A stretch of 64,000 nucleotides of DNA from assembly GCF_019711435.1 (NCBI RefSeq), contig NZ_JAIGNK010000001.1, forward strand, positions 682,001 through 746,000, read 5' to 3'. The position numbers and the translations under genes are program-made. Below are positions 35,389 through 44,814 of the stretch, in pieces; within the stretch, counting starts at the first letter, position 1; the number at the start of each line of letters is the position of its first letter. Origin of the DNA: Qipengyuania polymorpha. GTDB lineage: Bacteria > Pseudomonadota > Alphaproteobacteria > Sphingomonadales > Sphingomonadaceae. Below the pieces are notes generated by a model. The model was not told the origin of the DNA, did not search any database, and saw nothing but the letters and a program-made list of their open reading frames with translations.

Positions 35389-36426
35389 TCAGCCCTCCAT
35401 GGCGCGAATACGGGCGAGAATTTGCTTCTTGAGTTTGAAAATATCTCGCGGTTCATCGACCGCGTTCATCTCTTCATTCTTGTCAGCATCAAAAGTCCCC
35501 ACGTATTTTGTGGTGGGCGAGTTGAAGCGTAGACGCGCAATTGGCTTACGATTGTTGTCGTCCAAGAGTACCGCACAATACGACTGGGAATCCCGCATGA
35601 CGATGCGCTCGGGCGCGACAAGCTCTGAACCGATTGCGCGGACGATATAGAAGCCATCTAATTCTTCTTGGGTAGTCTCGACTTCAGAAGTGCTGGCAGG
35701 TTCGTTCTCGGGTTCGTCGCTCATGGCCGAAGACCACTTCGCATCCAACCTCTCCCGAACGATAGCGTTGAAAGCGTTGGGAATGTGACGAGCAATGACC
35801 GATTTTACGCCCGGCGTCAGGCGACGGTCGGTAACGTGCGAGGCAACCAGTCGAACCATCTCATCCGAAGGGGTGGTCATCTCCGATTTCAAGGCATCGA
35901 TAACGGACGTTTCCATCTGCATGTTCGCAGCAGCTTCGGCAGCGGAATCTATGTCAAAGTCTGTCCTTTGAAATTTTGCCAAACCTTTGACTTCGCTCTT
36001 CTTGAGGTTGCGGATGTCAACTTCCAGAAACGGTTCTGCGTCCATGCGATTGGTCGCGTCCAAATCCGTGAAGAACTTGTAGATTGCTCCGTTGGTCAGG
36101 ATGGCAAAACGTGCATCGGATGCTCCGAAGTAGCGGCAAAGTTGAGAAGCGTGCTTTAGCGAGAGTTCAGATGCCGTCGATTTGCACTCAACAAGCATCG
36201 CGACTTCGCCACCAACGCGGATAGCGTAATCGACTTTCTCGCCGCGACGTCCGCCGTAGTCACAAGTAAATTCTGGGGTCACCTCCGCTGGATTGGATAA
36301 GTCGAATCCAAGAGCCTCGATAAAGGGATTGACCAGCGCAAACTTGGAAGCCTCTTCCGTTTCCAAGATTTCGGCATGCCGGCGAACTTTGTCTGCCAGC
36401 GCTTCAAGTTTCGCTTCCAATTCCAC
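35389..36426 (-). CDS. Solitary HsdR-N-like PD-(D/E)XK nuclease-family protein
   Basis: A 345-aa protein. Residues 10-150 resemble the type I restriction-enzyme R N-terminal nuclease domain: conserved Glu24/25 in LETEEASKFALVNPFIEALGF, Asp66 in GEKVDYAIRVGGE and the E80-C-K82 motif in MLVECKS, followed by QLCRYFGASDARFAILTNG. No helicase, methyltransferase or specificity subunit follows. The C-terminal ~110 residues form a separate acidic-linked domain of unknown type. The start is GTG (36424-36426) after GGGGGAG. Base composition is visibly lower in GC than the flanks, suggesting transfer. It could be a stand-alone defence or DNA-repair nuclease. Confidence 0.7.
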   Translation of the reverse strand: MELEAKLEALADKVRRHAEILETEEASKFALVNPFIEALGFDLSNPAEVTPEFTCDYGGRRGEKVDYAIRVGGEVAMLVECKSTASELSLKHASQLCRYFGASDARFAILTNGAIYKFFTDLDATNRMDAEPFLEVDIRNLKKSEVKGLAKFQRTDFDIDSAAEAAANMQMETSVIDALKSEMTTPSDEMVRLVASHVTDRRLTPGVKSVIARHIPNAFNAIVRERLDAKWSSAMSDEPENEPASTSEVETTQEELDGFYIVRAIGSELVAPERIVMRDSQSYCAVLLDDNNRKPIARLRFNSPTTKYVGTFDADKNEEMNAVDEPRDIFKLKKQILARIRAMEG

Positions 36427-36441
36427 CTGTAACTCCCCCTG

Positions 36442-36489
36442 ATTGAGCTAGACGTTGTAATAATTAAATTATCTACGTCTAGCTTCAAT
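36442..36489. repeat. Long inverted repeat around an AT-rich core upstream of the nuclease gene
   Basis: ATTGAGCTAGACGT (36442-36455) and ACGTCTAGCTTCAAT (36475-36489) are complementary apart from one extra base, flanking a 19-bp AT-rich core (TGTAATAATTAAATTATCT). The core lies within the expected promoter of the nuclease gene. It could be an operator, a recombination site marking the edge of the insert, or a terminator for cysK; no T tract follows, which weakens the last. Confidence 0.65.
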
Positions 36490-36499
36490 CAAGACGTTA

Positions 36500-37417
36500 T
36501 CACTCCGGCAAGAAATCCGGCACCGACAGATACCGCTCGCCCGTATCGTAATTGAAGCCCATCACGCGGCTGCCGGCAGACAGTTCCGGCAACTTTTTTG
36601 CGATCGCCGCCAGCGTCGCGCCGCTCGAGATGCCGACCAGCAGGCCCTCGGTCGCAGCGCATTTGCGCGCCCATTCCTTGGCATCTTCCGGCTCGACCTG
36701 GATCGCGCCGTCGATGGCCTGGGTGTGGAGGTTCTCGGGCAGGAAGCCTGCGCCGATGCCCTGGATGGGGTGGGGGCCGGGCTGGCCGCCGCTGATGACG
36801 GGGGAGAGGGTGGGCTCGACCGCGTAGGCCTTCATGCCGGTCCACGTTTCCTTCAGCACCTCGGCGCAGCCGGTGAGGTGGCCGCCGGTGCCAACGCCGG
36901 TGATCATCACGTCGATCGGCTCGTTCGCGAAGTCGGCGAGGATTTCGCGCGCGGTGGTGCGCTTGTGGACTTCGAAGTTCGACGGATTGTCGAACTGGCT
37001 CGGCATCCATGCGCCCTCGGTCTGCTCGACCAGTTCCTCGGCGCGGGCGATGGCGGCTTTCATGCCGCCTTCCTTGGGGGTGAGGTCGAAGGTCGCGCCA
37101 TAGGCCAGCATCAGGCGGCGGCGCTCCATGCTCATGCTTTCGGGCATGACGAGCACGAGCTTGTAGCCCTTGACCGCGGCGGCCATGGCGAGGCCGATGC
37201 CGGTGTTGCCGCTGGTCGGCTCGATGATGGTGCCGCCGGGCTTGAGCTTGCCCGCCTTTTCCGCGTCCTCGACCATGGCGAGGCCGATGCGGTCCTTGAT
37301 CGAGCCGCCGGGATTGGCGCGTTCGCTCTTCACCCAGACCTCGTGGTCGGGGAACAGGCGCGAGAGGCGGATGTGCGGGGTGTTGCCGATGGTTTCGAGG
37401 ACGGACTGGGCTTTCAT
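36500..37417 (-). CDS. cysK: Cysteine synthase A (O-acetylserine sulfhydrylase)
   Basis: A 305-aa PLP enzyme making cysteine from O-acetylserine and sulphide. The PLP lysine is in [13 protein letters not shown] (about residues 36-48), the substrate loop is [12 protein letters not shown], and the phosphate-binding glycine loop is [11 protein letters not shown]. Length is standard. The MFS gene lies upstream on the same strand, and its stop overlaps the cysK ATG by 4 bp, so the two are one transcription unit. Confidence 0.96.
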   Translation of the reverse strand: MKAQSVLETIGNTPHIRLSRLFPDHEVWVKSERANPGGSIKDRIGLAMVEDAEKAGKLKPGGTIIEPTSGNTGIGLAMAAAVKGYKLVLVMPESMSMERRRLMLAYGATFDLTPKEGGMKAAIARAEELVEQTEGAWMPSQFDNPSNFEVHKRTTAREILADFANEPIDVMITGVGTGGHLTGCAEVLKETWTGMKAYAVEPTLSPVISGGQPGPHPIQGIGAGFLPENLHTQAIDGAIQVEPEDAKEWARKCAATEGLLVGISSGATLAAIAKKLPELSAGSRVMGFNYDTGERYLSVPDFLPE

Positions 37418-38724
37418 GGCATCTGCTCCTGGAGCTTTTTTTCTGGGGGTTGTTCTTGCAATTCTTCAGGCGGGTCGAAGGTCCGCGTCGTGCGCAGGAC
37501 CGGGAAGATTTTCGTCCACGCGGCCACGGTCACGATAGCGCCTGCACCGCCGGTGACAACCGCCGCGACCGGACCCATGGCATAGGCGAGGCTGCCGGAG
37601 AAAAAGTCGCCGAATTCGTTCGACGCGCTGATGGTAAGGAGGCTGACCGAAGAGACGCGGCCGCGCTTGTCGTCGGGCGTGTGCAGCTGGATGAGCGACT
37701 GGCGGATATAGACGCTGAACATGTCCGCCGCGCCGACGATGAAAAGCATGGCGAGGCTCAGCGGCATCGAGGTCGAGAAGCCGAAGACCATGGTGGCTAC
37801 GCCGAAGATGGCGACGGCCCAGAGCATCTTGGGGCCGACATTGGTCTTCAGTGGCCGGAAGCTAAAATAGAGTGCGGTGATGGCCGCGCCGACAGCAGGG
37901 GCCATGGCGAGCTGCGCAAGACCGGTCTCTCCGACTTCAAGGATGTCGCGCGCATAGACGGGGAACAGCGCGGTCGCCCCGGCGAGGAAGACGGCGAAGA
38001 GATCCAGCGTAATCGCGCCGAGCACCATCTTGTTGCGCACGACGTAGCGCAGCCCCTCGACCATCGCGTGGATGGGCCGCTGGTTCTGCGCACGCGGGGG
38101 CTGTGGAACTTTGCCGATGAAGGACAGGGCGGTGATGGAGGTGAGGAACAGCGCGCATGCCACGATGTAGGGCAGGCTCGGGAAGATGGCATAGGTGTAC
38201 CCGCCGACCGCCGGGCCGACAATCATGCCGACCTGCCAGCTGATGCTCGACAGCGCGATGGCGTTGGGCAGGATGGCCTTGGGCACGAGATTGGGGGCGA
38301 GGGCGGAGAGCGCCGGCCCCGCAAAGGCGCGCGCTATGCCGAGGAGGATGGCGACGCCGAAAATCCACGGCAGGCTAATCGCGTCTTGCCATGTCAGCCA
38401 TGCGAGGATGCCTGCGCAGACCAGCTGCAGCATGACCGTCAGCCGCCCGAGGTTGCGGCGGTCGAAATGGTCGGCGGCCCAGCCCGAGAAGGGCGTCAGG
38501 ATAAACAGCGGCACGAATTGCAAGAGTCCGATCAGCGCCAGCTGGCCCGAGCTTTCGGCCACGCTCATCCCGCCATCGCGCGCGATATTGTAGGTCTGCC
38601 ACCCGATGATGAGCATCATCGCGTACTGCGCCAGCGTCATCGACAGGCGCGAGAGCCAGTAGGCGCGGAAGTTCGCTATTCGCAGGGGCGAAGTTTCGGG
38701 CGAGGGCGCGGTGTCGGTCGTCAC
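37414..38724 (-). CDS. MFS transporter, MFS_3/EntS-like
   Basis: A 436-aa protein with twelve predicted membrane helices and the MFS loop motif after helix 2 ([17 protein letters not shown]). It belongs to the drug/siderophore-exporter branch exemplified by EntS; substrate not predictable. The hydrophilic C-terminal tail is Glu/Gln/Lys-rich. The start is GTG 38724. Its stop overlaps the cysK start (ATGA), which hints at export of a cysteine or sulphur metabolite, though co-location may be incidental. Confidence 0.9.
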   Translation of the reverse strand: MTTDTAPSPETSPLRIANFRAYWLSRLSMTLAQYAMMLIIGWQTYNIARDGGMSVAESSGQLALIGLLQFVPLFILTPFSGWAADHFDRRNLGRLTVMLQLVCAGILAWLTWQDAISLPWIFGVAILLGIARAFAGPALSALAPNLVPKAILPNAIALSSISWQVGMIVGPAVGGYTYAIFPSLPYIVACALFLTSITALSFIGKVPQPPRAQNQRPIHAMVEGLRYVVRNKMVLGAITLDLFAVFLAGATALFPVYARDILEVGETGLAQLAMAPAVGAAITALYFSFRPLKTNVGPKMLWAVAIFGVATMVFGFSTSMPLSLAMLFIVGAADMFSVYIRQSLIQLHTPDDKRGRVSSVSLLTISASNEFGDFFSGSLAYAMGPVAAVVTGGAGAIVTVAAWTKIFPVLRTTRTFDPPEELQEQPPEKKLQEQMP

Positions 38725-38798
38725 GCCAGACGCATGACAGGCCCGCCTTCGGTTGTGAAGACGGGCCTGCTTTGTTTCCTAGAAGGAGGTTTTGCCGC

Positions 38799-39137
38799 TC
38801 AGCGCAGCTTGCGCAGCCTCGGATTGGGCTGGAGCGTGTCGATCAGCGACAGGAAGTCGTCGACGCGGATGATGCGTTCGAACTGGAAGCCCGCGCGATT
38901 GTCGCGGCACCAGATGCAATAGGCTTCGATGCGGCCGATGACCGGCAGTCGCACCACGACGCGCTCGCCGCGATTGATGGCGTCGGCATCGTCGATCATG
39001 AAGCCGTTCGCCGAGATATTCGCGATATGCATGCGCATGTCGCCCTTGCCGAAATGCTCGGCAATGACCGGGTGGTCGACCGGGTGGCGCGCCATCCGGC
39101 GCTGGTCGGTTACGCTGAGTTGTGCTCCGGCGCTCAT
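38799..39137 (-). CDS. Single-domain PilZ protein
   Basis: A 112-aa cytoplasmic protein that is essentially a PilZ domain, which binds cyclic di-GMP. The RxxxR region (QRRMARHPVDHPV, around residues 12-24) precedes the D/N-x-S-x-x-G motif, seen here as ANISANGFMIDD (about 39-50). The first motif is a variant, so c-di-GMP binding needs testing. It is monocistronic, between tyrS and the MFS gene. Confidence 0.85.
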   Translation of the reverse strand: MSAGAQLSVTDQRRMARHPVDHPVIAEHFGKGDMRMHIANISANGFMIDDADAINRGERVVVRLPVIGRIEAYCIWCRDNRAGFQFERIIRVDDFLSLIDTLQPNPRLRKLR

Positions 39138-39249
39138 GCGGTGTGAACCCTTTTGATGTTCTCGTGACCCGCCACTTATTGCCGCACAAAGGCTGATAAT
39201 TGGTAAACCGCGTGGTCAGAATTTCAAAAGGATTGGCGCCAAGCCCCTG

Positions 39250-40479
39250 TCAGCGGCGAATAATCGCGTGTTTCTTCTTGCCTAAGGAAAGCTTGATTTC
39301 GCCGCCTTCTGCCACTTCGACGAGGGTGGAGGGGTCGGAAACGGGCTCGCCGTCGAGCTTGACCGCGTTTTCCGCCAGCTTGCGCTTGGCTTCCTTGCCC
39401 GAGGCGCAGAATCCGAGGCCGGTCAAAACTGCGCCGATGCGCATGCCTTCTGCGCCGACTTCGATGCTGGGCAGGTCCTCGCCCGCGCCGCCACCGGCGA
39501 AGGTGTCGGCCGCGGTCTTTTCGGCGGTCTCGGCAGCCTCGCGGCCACGGACCAGCGCGGTGACTTCGTTCGCCAGCACGGTCTTGGCCTGATTGATGTC
39601 CGCCCCTTCGAGCGCCTCGAGGCGCGCGATCTCATCGAGCGGCAAATCGGTGAAGAGGCGCAGGAAGCGGCCCACGTCGCGGTCGTCGACATTGCGCCAG
39701 TATTGCCAGAAGTCGTAACTCGGCAGCTGGTCCTCGTTAAGCCAGACGGCGCCCGCGGCGGTCTTGCCCATCTTGGAGCCATCCGCGGTGGTGAGCAGCG
39801 GAGTGGTCAGGCCGAACAGCTCGCGCCCGTCCATCCGGCGCGCCAGTTCCATCCCGTTGACGATATTGCCCCACTGGTCGCTCCCGCCCATCTGCAGGCG
39901 GCAGTCGTAACGCTGCGCCAGCTCGCGGAAATCGTAGGCCTGCAGGATCATGTAATTGAATTCGAGGAAGGTCAGCGGCTGCTCGCGCTCGAGCCGCAGC
40001 TTGACCGAATCGAAAGTGAGCATGCGATTGACCGTGAAGTGCGGGCCGACATCGCGCAGCAGTTCGATATAGCCGAGCTGGCTCAGCCACTCGTCGTTGT
40101 TGACCATCACCGCGTCGGTGGGGCCATCGCCAAAGGTGAGCAGCCGCTCGAACACCTGGCGGATGCCGGCGATATTCGCCTCGATACCCGCATCGTCGAG
40201 CATCTTGCGGCTCTCGTCCTTGCCCGAAGGGTCGCCCACCTTGGTCGTCCCGCCACCCATCACGACAATCGGCTTGTGGCCGGCCTGCTGGAGGCGGCGC
40301 AGCATCATGATCTGCACGAGGCTGCCGATATGCAGGCTGGGCGCGGTGGCGTCGAAACCGATATAGCCGGGCACCACTTGCCGCGCGGCAAGGGCGTCCA
40401 GACCTGTCGGGTCGGTAATCTGGTGGATATAGCCGCGCTCTTCGAGCAGACGCAGGAGTTCGGATTGGTAGGTGCTCAT
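39250..40479 (-). CDS. tyrS: Tyrosyl-tRNA synthetase
   Basis: A 409-aa class I synthetase (TyrRS-I). The HIGH signature is LHIGSLVQI (about residues 49-57) and the KMSKS loop is [10 protein letters not shown], a common TyrS variant. The Tyr-binding motifs [10 protein letters not shown] and [12 protein letters not shown] are present. The C-terminal ~70 residues form an S4 RNA-binding domain ([16 protein letters not shown]). It is divergent from the DOMON/NamZ pair across 32 bp. Confidence 0.97.
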   Translation of the reverse strand: MSTYQSELLRLLEERGYIHQITDPTGLDALAARQVVPGYIGFDATAPSLHIGSLVQIMMLRRLQQAGHKPIVVMGGGTTKVGDPSGKDESRKMLDDAGIEANIAGIRQVFERLLTFGDGPTDAVMVNNDEWLSQLGYIELLRDVGPHFTVNRMLTFDSVKLRLEREQPLTFLEFNYMILQAYDFRELAQRYDCRLQMGGSDQWGNIVNGMELARRMDGRELFGLTTPLLTTADGSKMGKTAAGAVWLNEDQLPSYDFWQYWRNVDDRDVGRFLRLFTDLPLDEIARLEALEGADINQAKTVLANEVTALVRGREAAETAEKTAADTFAGGGAGEDLPSIEVGAEGMRIGAVLTGLGFCASGKEAKRKLAENAVKLDGEPVSDPSTLVEVAEGGEIKLSLGKKKHAIIRR

Positions 40480-40511
40480 GATGGAGCGCCCGCTAGCATG
40501 GGGATTTCGAA

Positions 40512-41054
40512 TTGGAAACGCATGAACTGACAGCCCACCCGGCCTATCCGCCGCTGGCAGTGACTTCGGTGACGGCGCGGATCGTTTCGCGCGATGAGAA
40601 CTGGCTGCGGCTGCGCTGGCGGATAGAGGGTTCGGCCAAGCTCGTCGTGCCCGCCTTCGCCGGCAAGGGCAGGGCGGATGAACTCTGGCGCACGACCTGT
40701 TTCGAATTGTTCCTGAAACCCGATGGCGGGACCGCCTATTGCGAATTCAACCTCTCGCCGTCCGAACGCTGGGCGGCCTACGATTTCTCGGATCGGCGTG
40801 ACGGTATGGAGGATCGGCCCGCGCCGCGCGAGCCGGAGTGCACCATGCGCCAAGGCAGCAGTTTCGCCATCTTCGACGCGGCCATCCCTTCCGGAGCCTT
40901 GCCGGAAAGAGATTGCGATGCAGGCCTCACCTGTGTCCTCGAAGAAGAAGGCGGCATCAAGAGCTTCTGGGCAATCGGCCATCCACAGGACCAGCCCGAT
41001 TTCCACGATCCGGCTTGCTTCACCGCGCGGCTTGTTGCACCTGCAAGCGCATGA
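40512..41054 (+). CDS. DOMON-like domain protein
   Basis: A 180-aa protein of the DOMON-like type 1 group: an all-beta, ligand-binding sandwich with [28 protein letters not shown] and [18 protein letters not shown]. No signal peptide or haem-ligand pattern is obvious, so it may act in the cytoplasm. The start is TTG 40512, because the nearby ATG is out of frame. Its stop overlaps the start of the NamZ-like gene (ATGA), so the two proteins are made together. Confidence 0.85.
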   Translation: METHELTAHPAYPPLAVTSVTARIVSRDENWLRLRWRIEGSAKLVVPAFAGKGRADELWRTTCFELFLKPDGGTAYCEFNLSPSERWAAYDFSDRRDGMEDRPAPREPECTMRQGSSFAIFDAAIPSGALPERDCDAGLTCVLEEEGGIKSFWAIGHPQDQPDFHDPACFTARLVAPASA

Positions 41055-42253
41055 AATTCGGGATAGACCGCCTCCTCACCGAAGACGACTTGCGCAAGCC
41101 CCTCGAGGGCAAGCGCGTCTCGCTCGTCGCCCACCCAGCCTCCGTCACGGCGCAACTGGAACATTCGCTCGACGCGCTGATCGAGCGCGGGATCAACGTG
41201 ACCAGCGCCTTCGGCCCGCAGCACGGGCTCAAGGGCGACAAGCAGGACAATATGGTCGAGACCGCGGACGAGACCGACCCGCGCTACGGCATTCCCGTCT
41301 TCAGCCTCTATGGCGAAGTGCGCCGCCCTACGGGTCAGTCCATGTCGACCGCCGACGTCTTCCTGTTCGACCTGCAGGACCTCGGCTGCCGTATCTACAC
41401 CTTCGTCACGACGCTGCTCTACCTGCTGCAGGAAGCGTCGACTTCGGGCAAATCGGTCTGGGTGCTCGACCGCCCCAATCCTGCGGGCGGTCCGGTCGAA
41501 GGTACGCTCCTGCTCCCGGGTCAGGAAAGCTTCGTCGGCGCTGCGCCGATGGTGATGCGCCACGGCATGACGATGGGTGAGATGGGCCACTGGTTCATCG
41601 AGCACTTCAATCTCGATGTCGATTACCGCGTCATCCAGATGGAAGGCTGGAAGCCCGGAAAGGCACCCGGCTACGGCTGGCCCGAGCAGCGTGTCTGGAT
41701 TAACCCGAGTCCTAACGCCGCCAGCCTGAACATGGCGCGCGCCTACGCGGGCACGGTAATGCTCGAAGGAACCAATTTGAGCGAGGGCAGGGGCACTACC
41801 CGCCCGCTCGAGGTGCTGTTTGGCGCGCCCGACATCGACGCACACGCGGTGCTTGGCGAAATGATCCGCCTCTCGCCCGTCTGGCTGCGCGGTTGCCGCC
41901 TGCGCGAATGCTGGTTCGAGCCGACATTCCACAAGCATGCGGGGAAGCTCAACAACGGGCTGATGGTCCATGCCGAGGGCCCGTTCTACGACCACCACGA
42001 GTTCAAGCCCTGGCGCCTGCAGGCGCTCGCCTTCAAGGCCATTCGCAATCTCTATCCCGATTACGAGATCTGGCGCGATTTCCCCTACGAATACGAGTTC
42101 GACCGACTCGCCATCGACGTCATCAACGGCGGCCCCGCCTTGCGCGAATGGGTCGATGACAGCGAAGCAGAACCGGGAGACCTCGACGAAATTGCCGGAC
42201 GCGACGAAGACACATGGCGCGAGACCATCGCGCCGCACCTGCTTTACGGGTGA
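41051..42253 (+). CDS. NamZ-like exo-beta-N-acetylmuramidase (DUF1343)
   Basis: A 400-aa DUF1343 protein; characterised members (NamZ) release terminal MurNAc from peptidoglycan fragments. Family landmarks are HPASVTAQLEHSLDAL, SAFGPQHGLKGDKQDN, FSLYGEVRRPT, LFDLQDLGCRIYTFVTTL, VLDRPNPAGG, NPSPNAASLNMARAYAGTV and EGTNLSEGRGTTRPLEVLG-like. It begins [15 protein letters not shown] with no signal peptide, unlike secreted NamZ, suggesting use on imported muropeptides. The start at 41051 overlaps the DOMON gene's stop (ATGA). Confidence 0.9.
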   Translation: MKFGIDRLLTEDDLRKPLEGKRVSLVAHPASVTAQLEHSLDALIERGINVTSAFGPQHGLKGDKQDNMVETADETDPRYGIPVFSLYGEVRRPTGQSMSTADVFLFDLQDLGCRIYTFVTTLLYLLQEASTSGKSVWVLDRPNPAGGPVEGTLLLPGQESFVGAAPMVMRHGMTMGEMGHWFIEHFNLDVDYRVIQMEGWKPGKAPGYGWPEQRVWINPSPNAASLNMARAYAGTVMLEGTNLSEGRGTTRPLEVLFGAPDIDAHAVLGEMIRLSPVWLRGCRLRECWFEPTFHKHAGKLNNGLMVHAEGPFYDHHEFKPWRLQALAFKAIRNLYPDYEIWRDFPYEYEFDRLAIDVINGGPALREWVDDSEAEPGDLDEIAGRDEDTWRETIAPHLLYG

Positions 42254-42256
42254 TGC

Positions 42257-42595
42257 CTAGTCGATTTTCCTGATGCGTATTTCGTCCGAGCGCTTGGGTA
42301 GCGGGCGAATGTCGCTGGTGTCCTCGCGCATCACCATTACCGAACAGTCGCCAATCCGCAGGTCGACAGCTGCGATGAACTTTGCGTCTTCCTCAGAGGA
42401 GGTGCCGCGGTCGAGTTTCGGATGGCCGTTGGCGGCGCGGACTTGCGTGATGCGGTCATCGCAATTTTCAGGTGCGGCATCTCGCGGGGTCTGGAGTTCG
42501 ACTTGCGGGTCGATCGGTGCAGGGCTTTTCTTGGCCTGCTGGGCCATGGCAGCCGTCGCGCCAAGGGCGAGGGCGGGAACGACGAATTTCTTCAT
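42257..42595 (-). CDS. Small exported protein, unknown function
   Basis: A 112-aa protein with a short signal peptide (MKKFVVPALALGATAAMAQ). The mature part has two Cys (ENCDDRIT and GDCSVMVM) that could form a disulphide, and a basic tail. No domain is recognised. It lies 31 bp from the start-proximal DUF817 gene on the same strand and converges on namZ with a 3-bp gap. Confidence 0.7.
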   Translation of the reverse strand: MKKFVVPALALGATAAMAQQAKKSPAPIDPQVELQTPRDAAPENCDDRITQVRAANGHPKLDRGTSSEEDAKFIAAVDLRIGDCSVMVMREDTSDIRPLPKRSDEIRIRKID

Positions 42596-42626
42596 TCCAT
42601 CTCTCCTTCGCCAGAAATAATACGCC

Positions 42627-43484
42627 TCAAGCCGTTGATTTCCAAATGCGCCCGTCGAGAGGCTTCACGGGTTGGACGAGGCTGACCAGCACGAAACTGA
42701 TGAGCATCAGCAAATACCAGCTGCCCAGCTTGGCGAGGCTGACCATTTCCCAGCCGTCTTCCTGACCGGGGTAGTTCCACGCATTGGCGAAGGTGGCGAT
42801 GTTCTCGGCGAACCAGATGAACAGCGCGACCAGCAGGAAGCCGAGCAGCAGCGGCATCCAGCGATGGACGCGCCAGTTGCGAAAGTGGATTTTCGTGCGC
42901 CGGAACAGCCAGATGGTGGCCGCGAACAGCAACAGGCGGATATCCGGCAGCCAATGGTGCGCGAAGAAGTTGACGTAAATGGCGGTCGCAAGCGCATAGG
43001 TCGTCCAGCGCGGGGGAAAGGCGGTGTAGCGGAAATCGAAAATGCGCCAGACGCGCGCGATGTAGCTGCCGACGCTGGCGTACATGAAGCCCGAGAAAAG
43101 CGGCACCGCGCCGATGTGGAGCAGGCTGTCCTCGGGATAGACCCAAGAACCGGCGGCTGTCTTGAAGAGCTCCATCACCGTGCCGACGATATGGAAAAGC
43201 AGGATGACCTTTGCCTCGTCCCACGTCTCCAGCCTGAAGGCCAGCATGCCCACCTGTATGGCGAGCGCGGCCAGGGTGAGGAAATCATAGCGATGCAGCG
43301 CGGCATCTTCGGGATAGAAGAAATGGGTGAGCAGGAGCAGGGCGAGGAGCAGCGCTCCGAACAGGCACGCCCACGCCTGCTTCACCCCGAACAGCAGGAA
43401 CTCGTAGAGCCAGAGCCGCCAGCCGGTACCGGGGTCGAAACTCTCAAGACGCTGGCGTAGCGCCTCGAAGCGGGTGTGCTTCAA
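42627..43484 (-). CDS. DUF817 membrane protein
   Basis: A 285-aa protein with about eight hydrophobic helices and the DUF817 pattern: [19 protein letters not shown] near the N-terminus, [19 protein letters not shown] in the middle and [18 protein letters not shown]. Function unknown. The start is TTG 43484, with an AGGGG ribosome site 10 nt upstream, 4 bp after the stop of the VWA gene; the two are probably co-transcribed. Confidence 0.88.
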   Translation of the reverse strand: MKHTRFEALRQRLESFDPGTGWRLWLYEFLLFGVKQAWACLFGALLLALLLLTHFFYPEDAALHRYDFLTLAALAIQVGMLAFRLETWDEAKVILLFHIVGTVMELFKTAAGSWVYPEDSLLHIGAVPLFSGFMYASVGSYIARVWRIFDFRYTAFPPRWTTYALATAIYVNFFAHHWLPDIRLLLFAATIWLFRRTKIHFRNWRVHRWMPLLLGFLLVALFIWFAENIATFANAWNYPGQEDGWEMVSLAKLGSWYLLMLISFVLVSLVQPVKPLDGRIWKSTA

Positions 43485-43488
43485 GCGC

Positions 43489-44670
43489 TTACCCCTGCTT
43501 GCGGCTCAATTCGCGCATGGCATCGTCCAGCCCGTCGAGCGTCAGTGGATACATGCGATCGTTCACCAGCTGCTTCATCACCTTGGTGGACTGCGAATAA
43601 TTCCACTGCTTCTCCGGCACGGGGTTGAGCCAGACGGTGGCGGGATAGGTGTTGACCACGCGCTGCATCCATGTAGCGCCGGCTTCTTCGTTCATATGTT
43701 CGACGCTGCCGCCCGGGTGGGTGATTTCGTAGGGGCTCATCGCTGCATCGCCGACGAAGACGACCTTGTAGTCGTGCCCGTATTTGTGAAGCACGTCCCA
43801 CGTCTTGGTGCGCTCCTGCCAGCGGCGGCGGTTGTCCTTCCACACGCCTTCGTAGAGGCAGTTGTGGAAGTAGAAGAATTCGAGGTTCTTGAACTCGCTG
43901 GTGGCGGCGCTGAACAGTTCCTCGGTCACCTTGATGAATGGGTCCATCGACCCACCGACATCGAGGAAGAGCAACAGCTTTACCGCATTGTGCCGTTCGG
44001 GCCGCATGCGGATGTCGAGCCAGCCCTGCTTGGCCGTGCCGCGGATGGTCGCATCGAGGTCGAGTTCGTCCGCCGCACCTTCGCGGGCAAAGCGGCGCAG
44101 GCGGCGCAGCGCCATCTTGATGTTGCGGGTGCCCAGTTCCTTGGTGTTGTCGAGGTTCTTGAACTCGCGCTTGTCCCACACCTTGATGGCGCGCTTGTGC
44201 TTGCTCTCGCCGCCGATGCGGACGCCTTCGGGGTTGTAGCCGCTGTTGCCGAAGGGCGAGGTGCCGCCCGTGCCAATCCACTTGTTGCCGCCCTGGTGGC
44301 GCTTTTCCTGTTCCTCGAGCCGCTTTTTGAGCGTCTCCATGATCTCGTCCCAGTCGCCGAGGCTCTTGATCTTTTCCATCTCTTCTTCGGAGAGGAATTT
44401 CTCGGCTACCGCCTTGAGCCAGTCTTCCGGCACATCGACCGGGTTCTGGCCATAGTCGGTCAGGATACCCTTGAAGACCTTGGAGAAAACCTGGTCGAAG
44501 CGGTCGAGCAGGCCCTCGTCCTTAACGAAGGTCGCGCGCGAGAGGTAGTAGAAGCTCTCGGGCGACTGGCCGATGACTTCCTTGTCCAGCGCCTCGAGCA
44601 GGGTGAGGTGCTCCTTGAAGCTGGCCTGGATGCCTGCAGCGCGCAGTTCGTCGACGAAATTGAAGAACAT
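43489..44670 (-). CDS. VWA-domain protein, CoxE-like
   Basis: A 393-aa cytoplasmic protein. The N-terminal half is helical ([27 protein letters not shown], the CoxE-type opening). The C-terminal half is a von Willebrand A domain with the MIDAS motif DVGGSM and a conserved Asp/Asn metal site ([13 protein letters not shown]). CoxE-like proteins act with MoxR ATPases in metal-cofactor or complex maturation. A MoxR ATPase is encoded at 46299-47153, separated from this gene by a divergent chemoreceptor. Confidence 0.9.
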   Translation of the reverse strand: MFFNFVDELRAAGIQASFKEHLTLLEALDKEVIGQSPESFYYLSRATFVKDEGLLDRFDQVFSKVFKGILTDYGQNPVDVPEDWLKAVAEKFLSEEEMEKIKSLGDWDEIMETLKKRLEEQEKRHQGGNKWIGTGGTSPFGNSGYNPEGVRIGGESKHKRAIKVWDKREFKNLDNTKELGTRNIKMALRRLRRFAREGAADELDLDATIRGTAKQGWLDIRMRPERHNAVKLLLFLDVGGSMDPFIKVTEELFSAATSEFKNLEFFYFHNCLYEGVWKDNRRRWQERTKTWDVLHKYGHDYKVVFVGDAAMSPYEITHPGGSVEHMNEEAGATWMQRVVNTYPATVWLNPVPEKQWNYSQSTKVMKQLVNDRMYPLTLDGLDDAMRELSRKQG

Positions 44671-44814
44671 GGTGGTGGCCCTACATGGCCGCGCCGGACC
44701 GCGCCAGTCCTGTTTCGCAACCTTCTTTTGTAAAAAGACGACAGACTTAACGGGTCGCTAACCATTCTTCCCTAGAGCACAGGCTGAACGAGACCAAAAA
44801 AGGGGTCGAATCGC

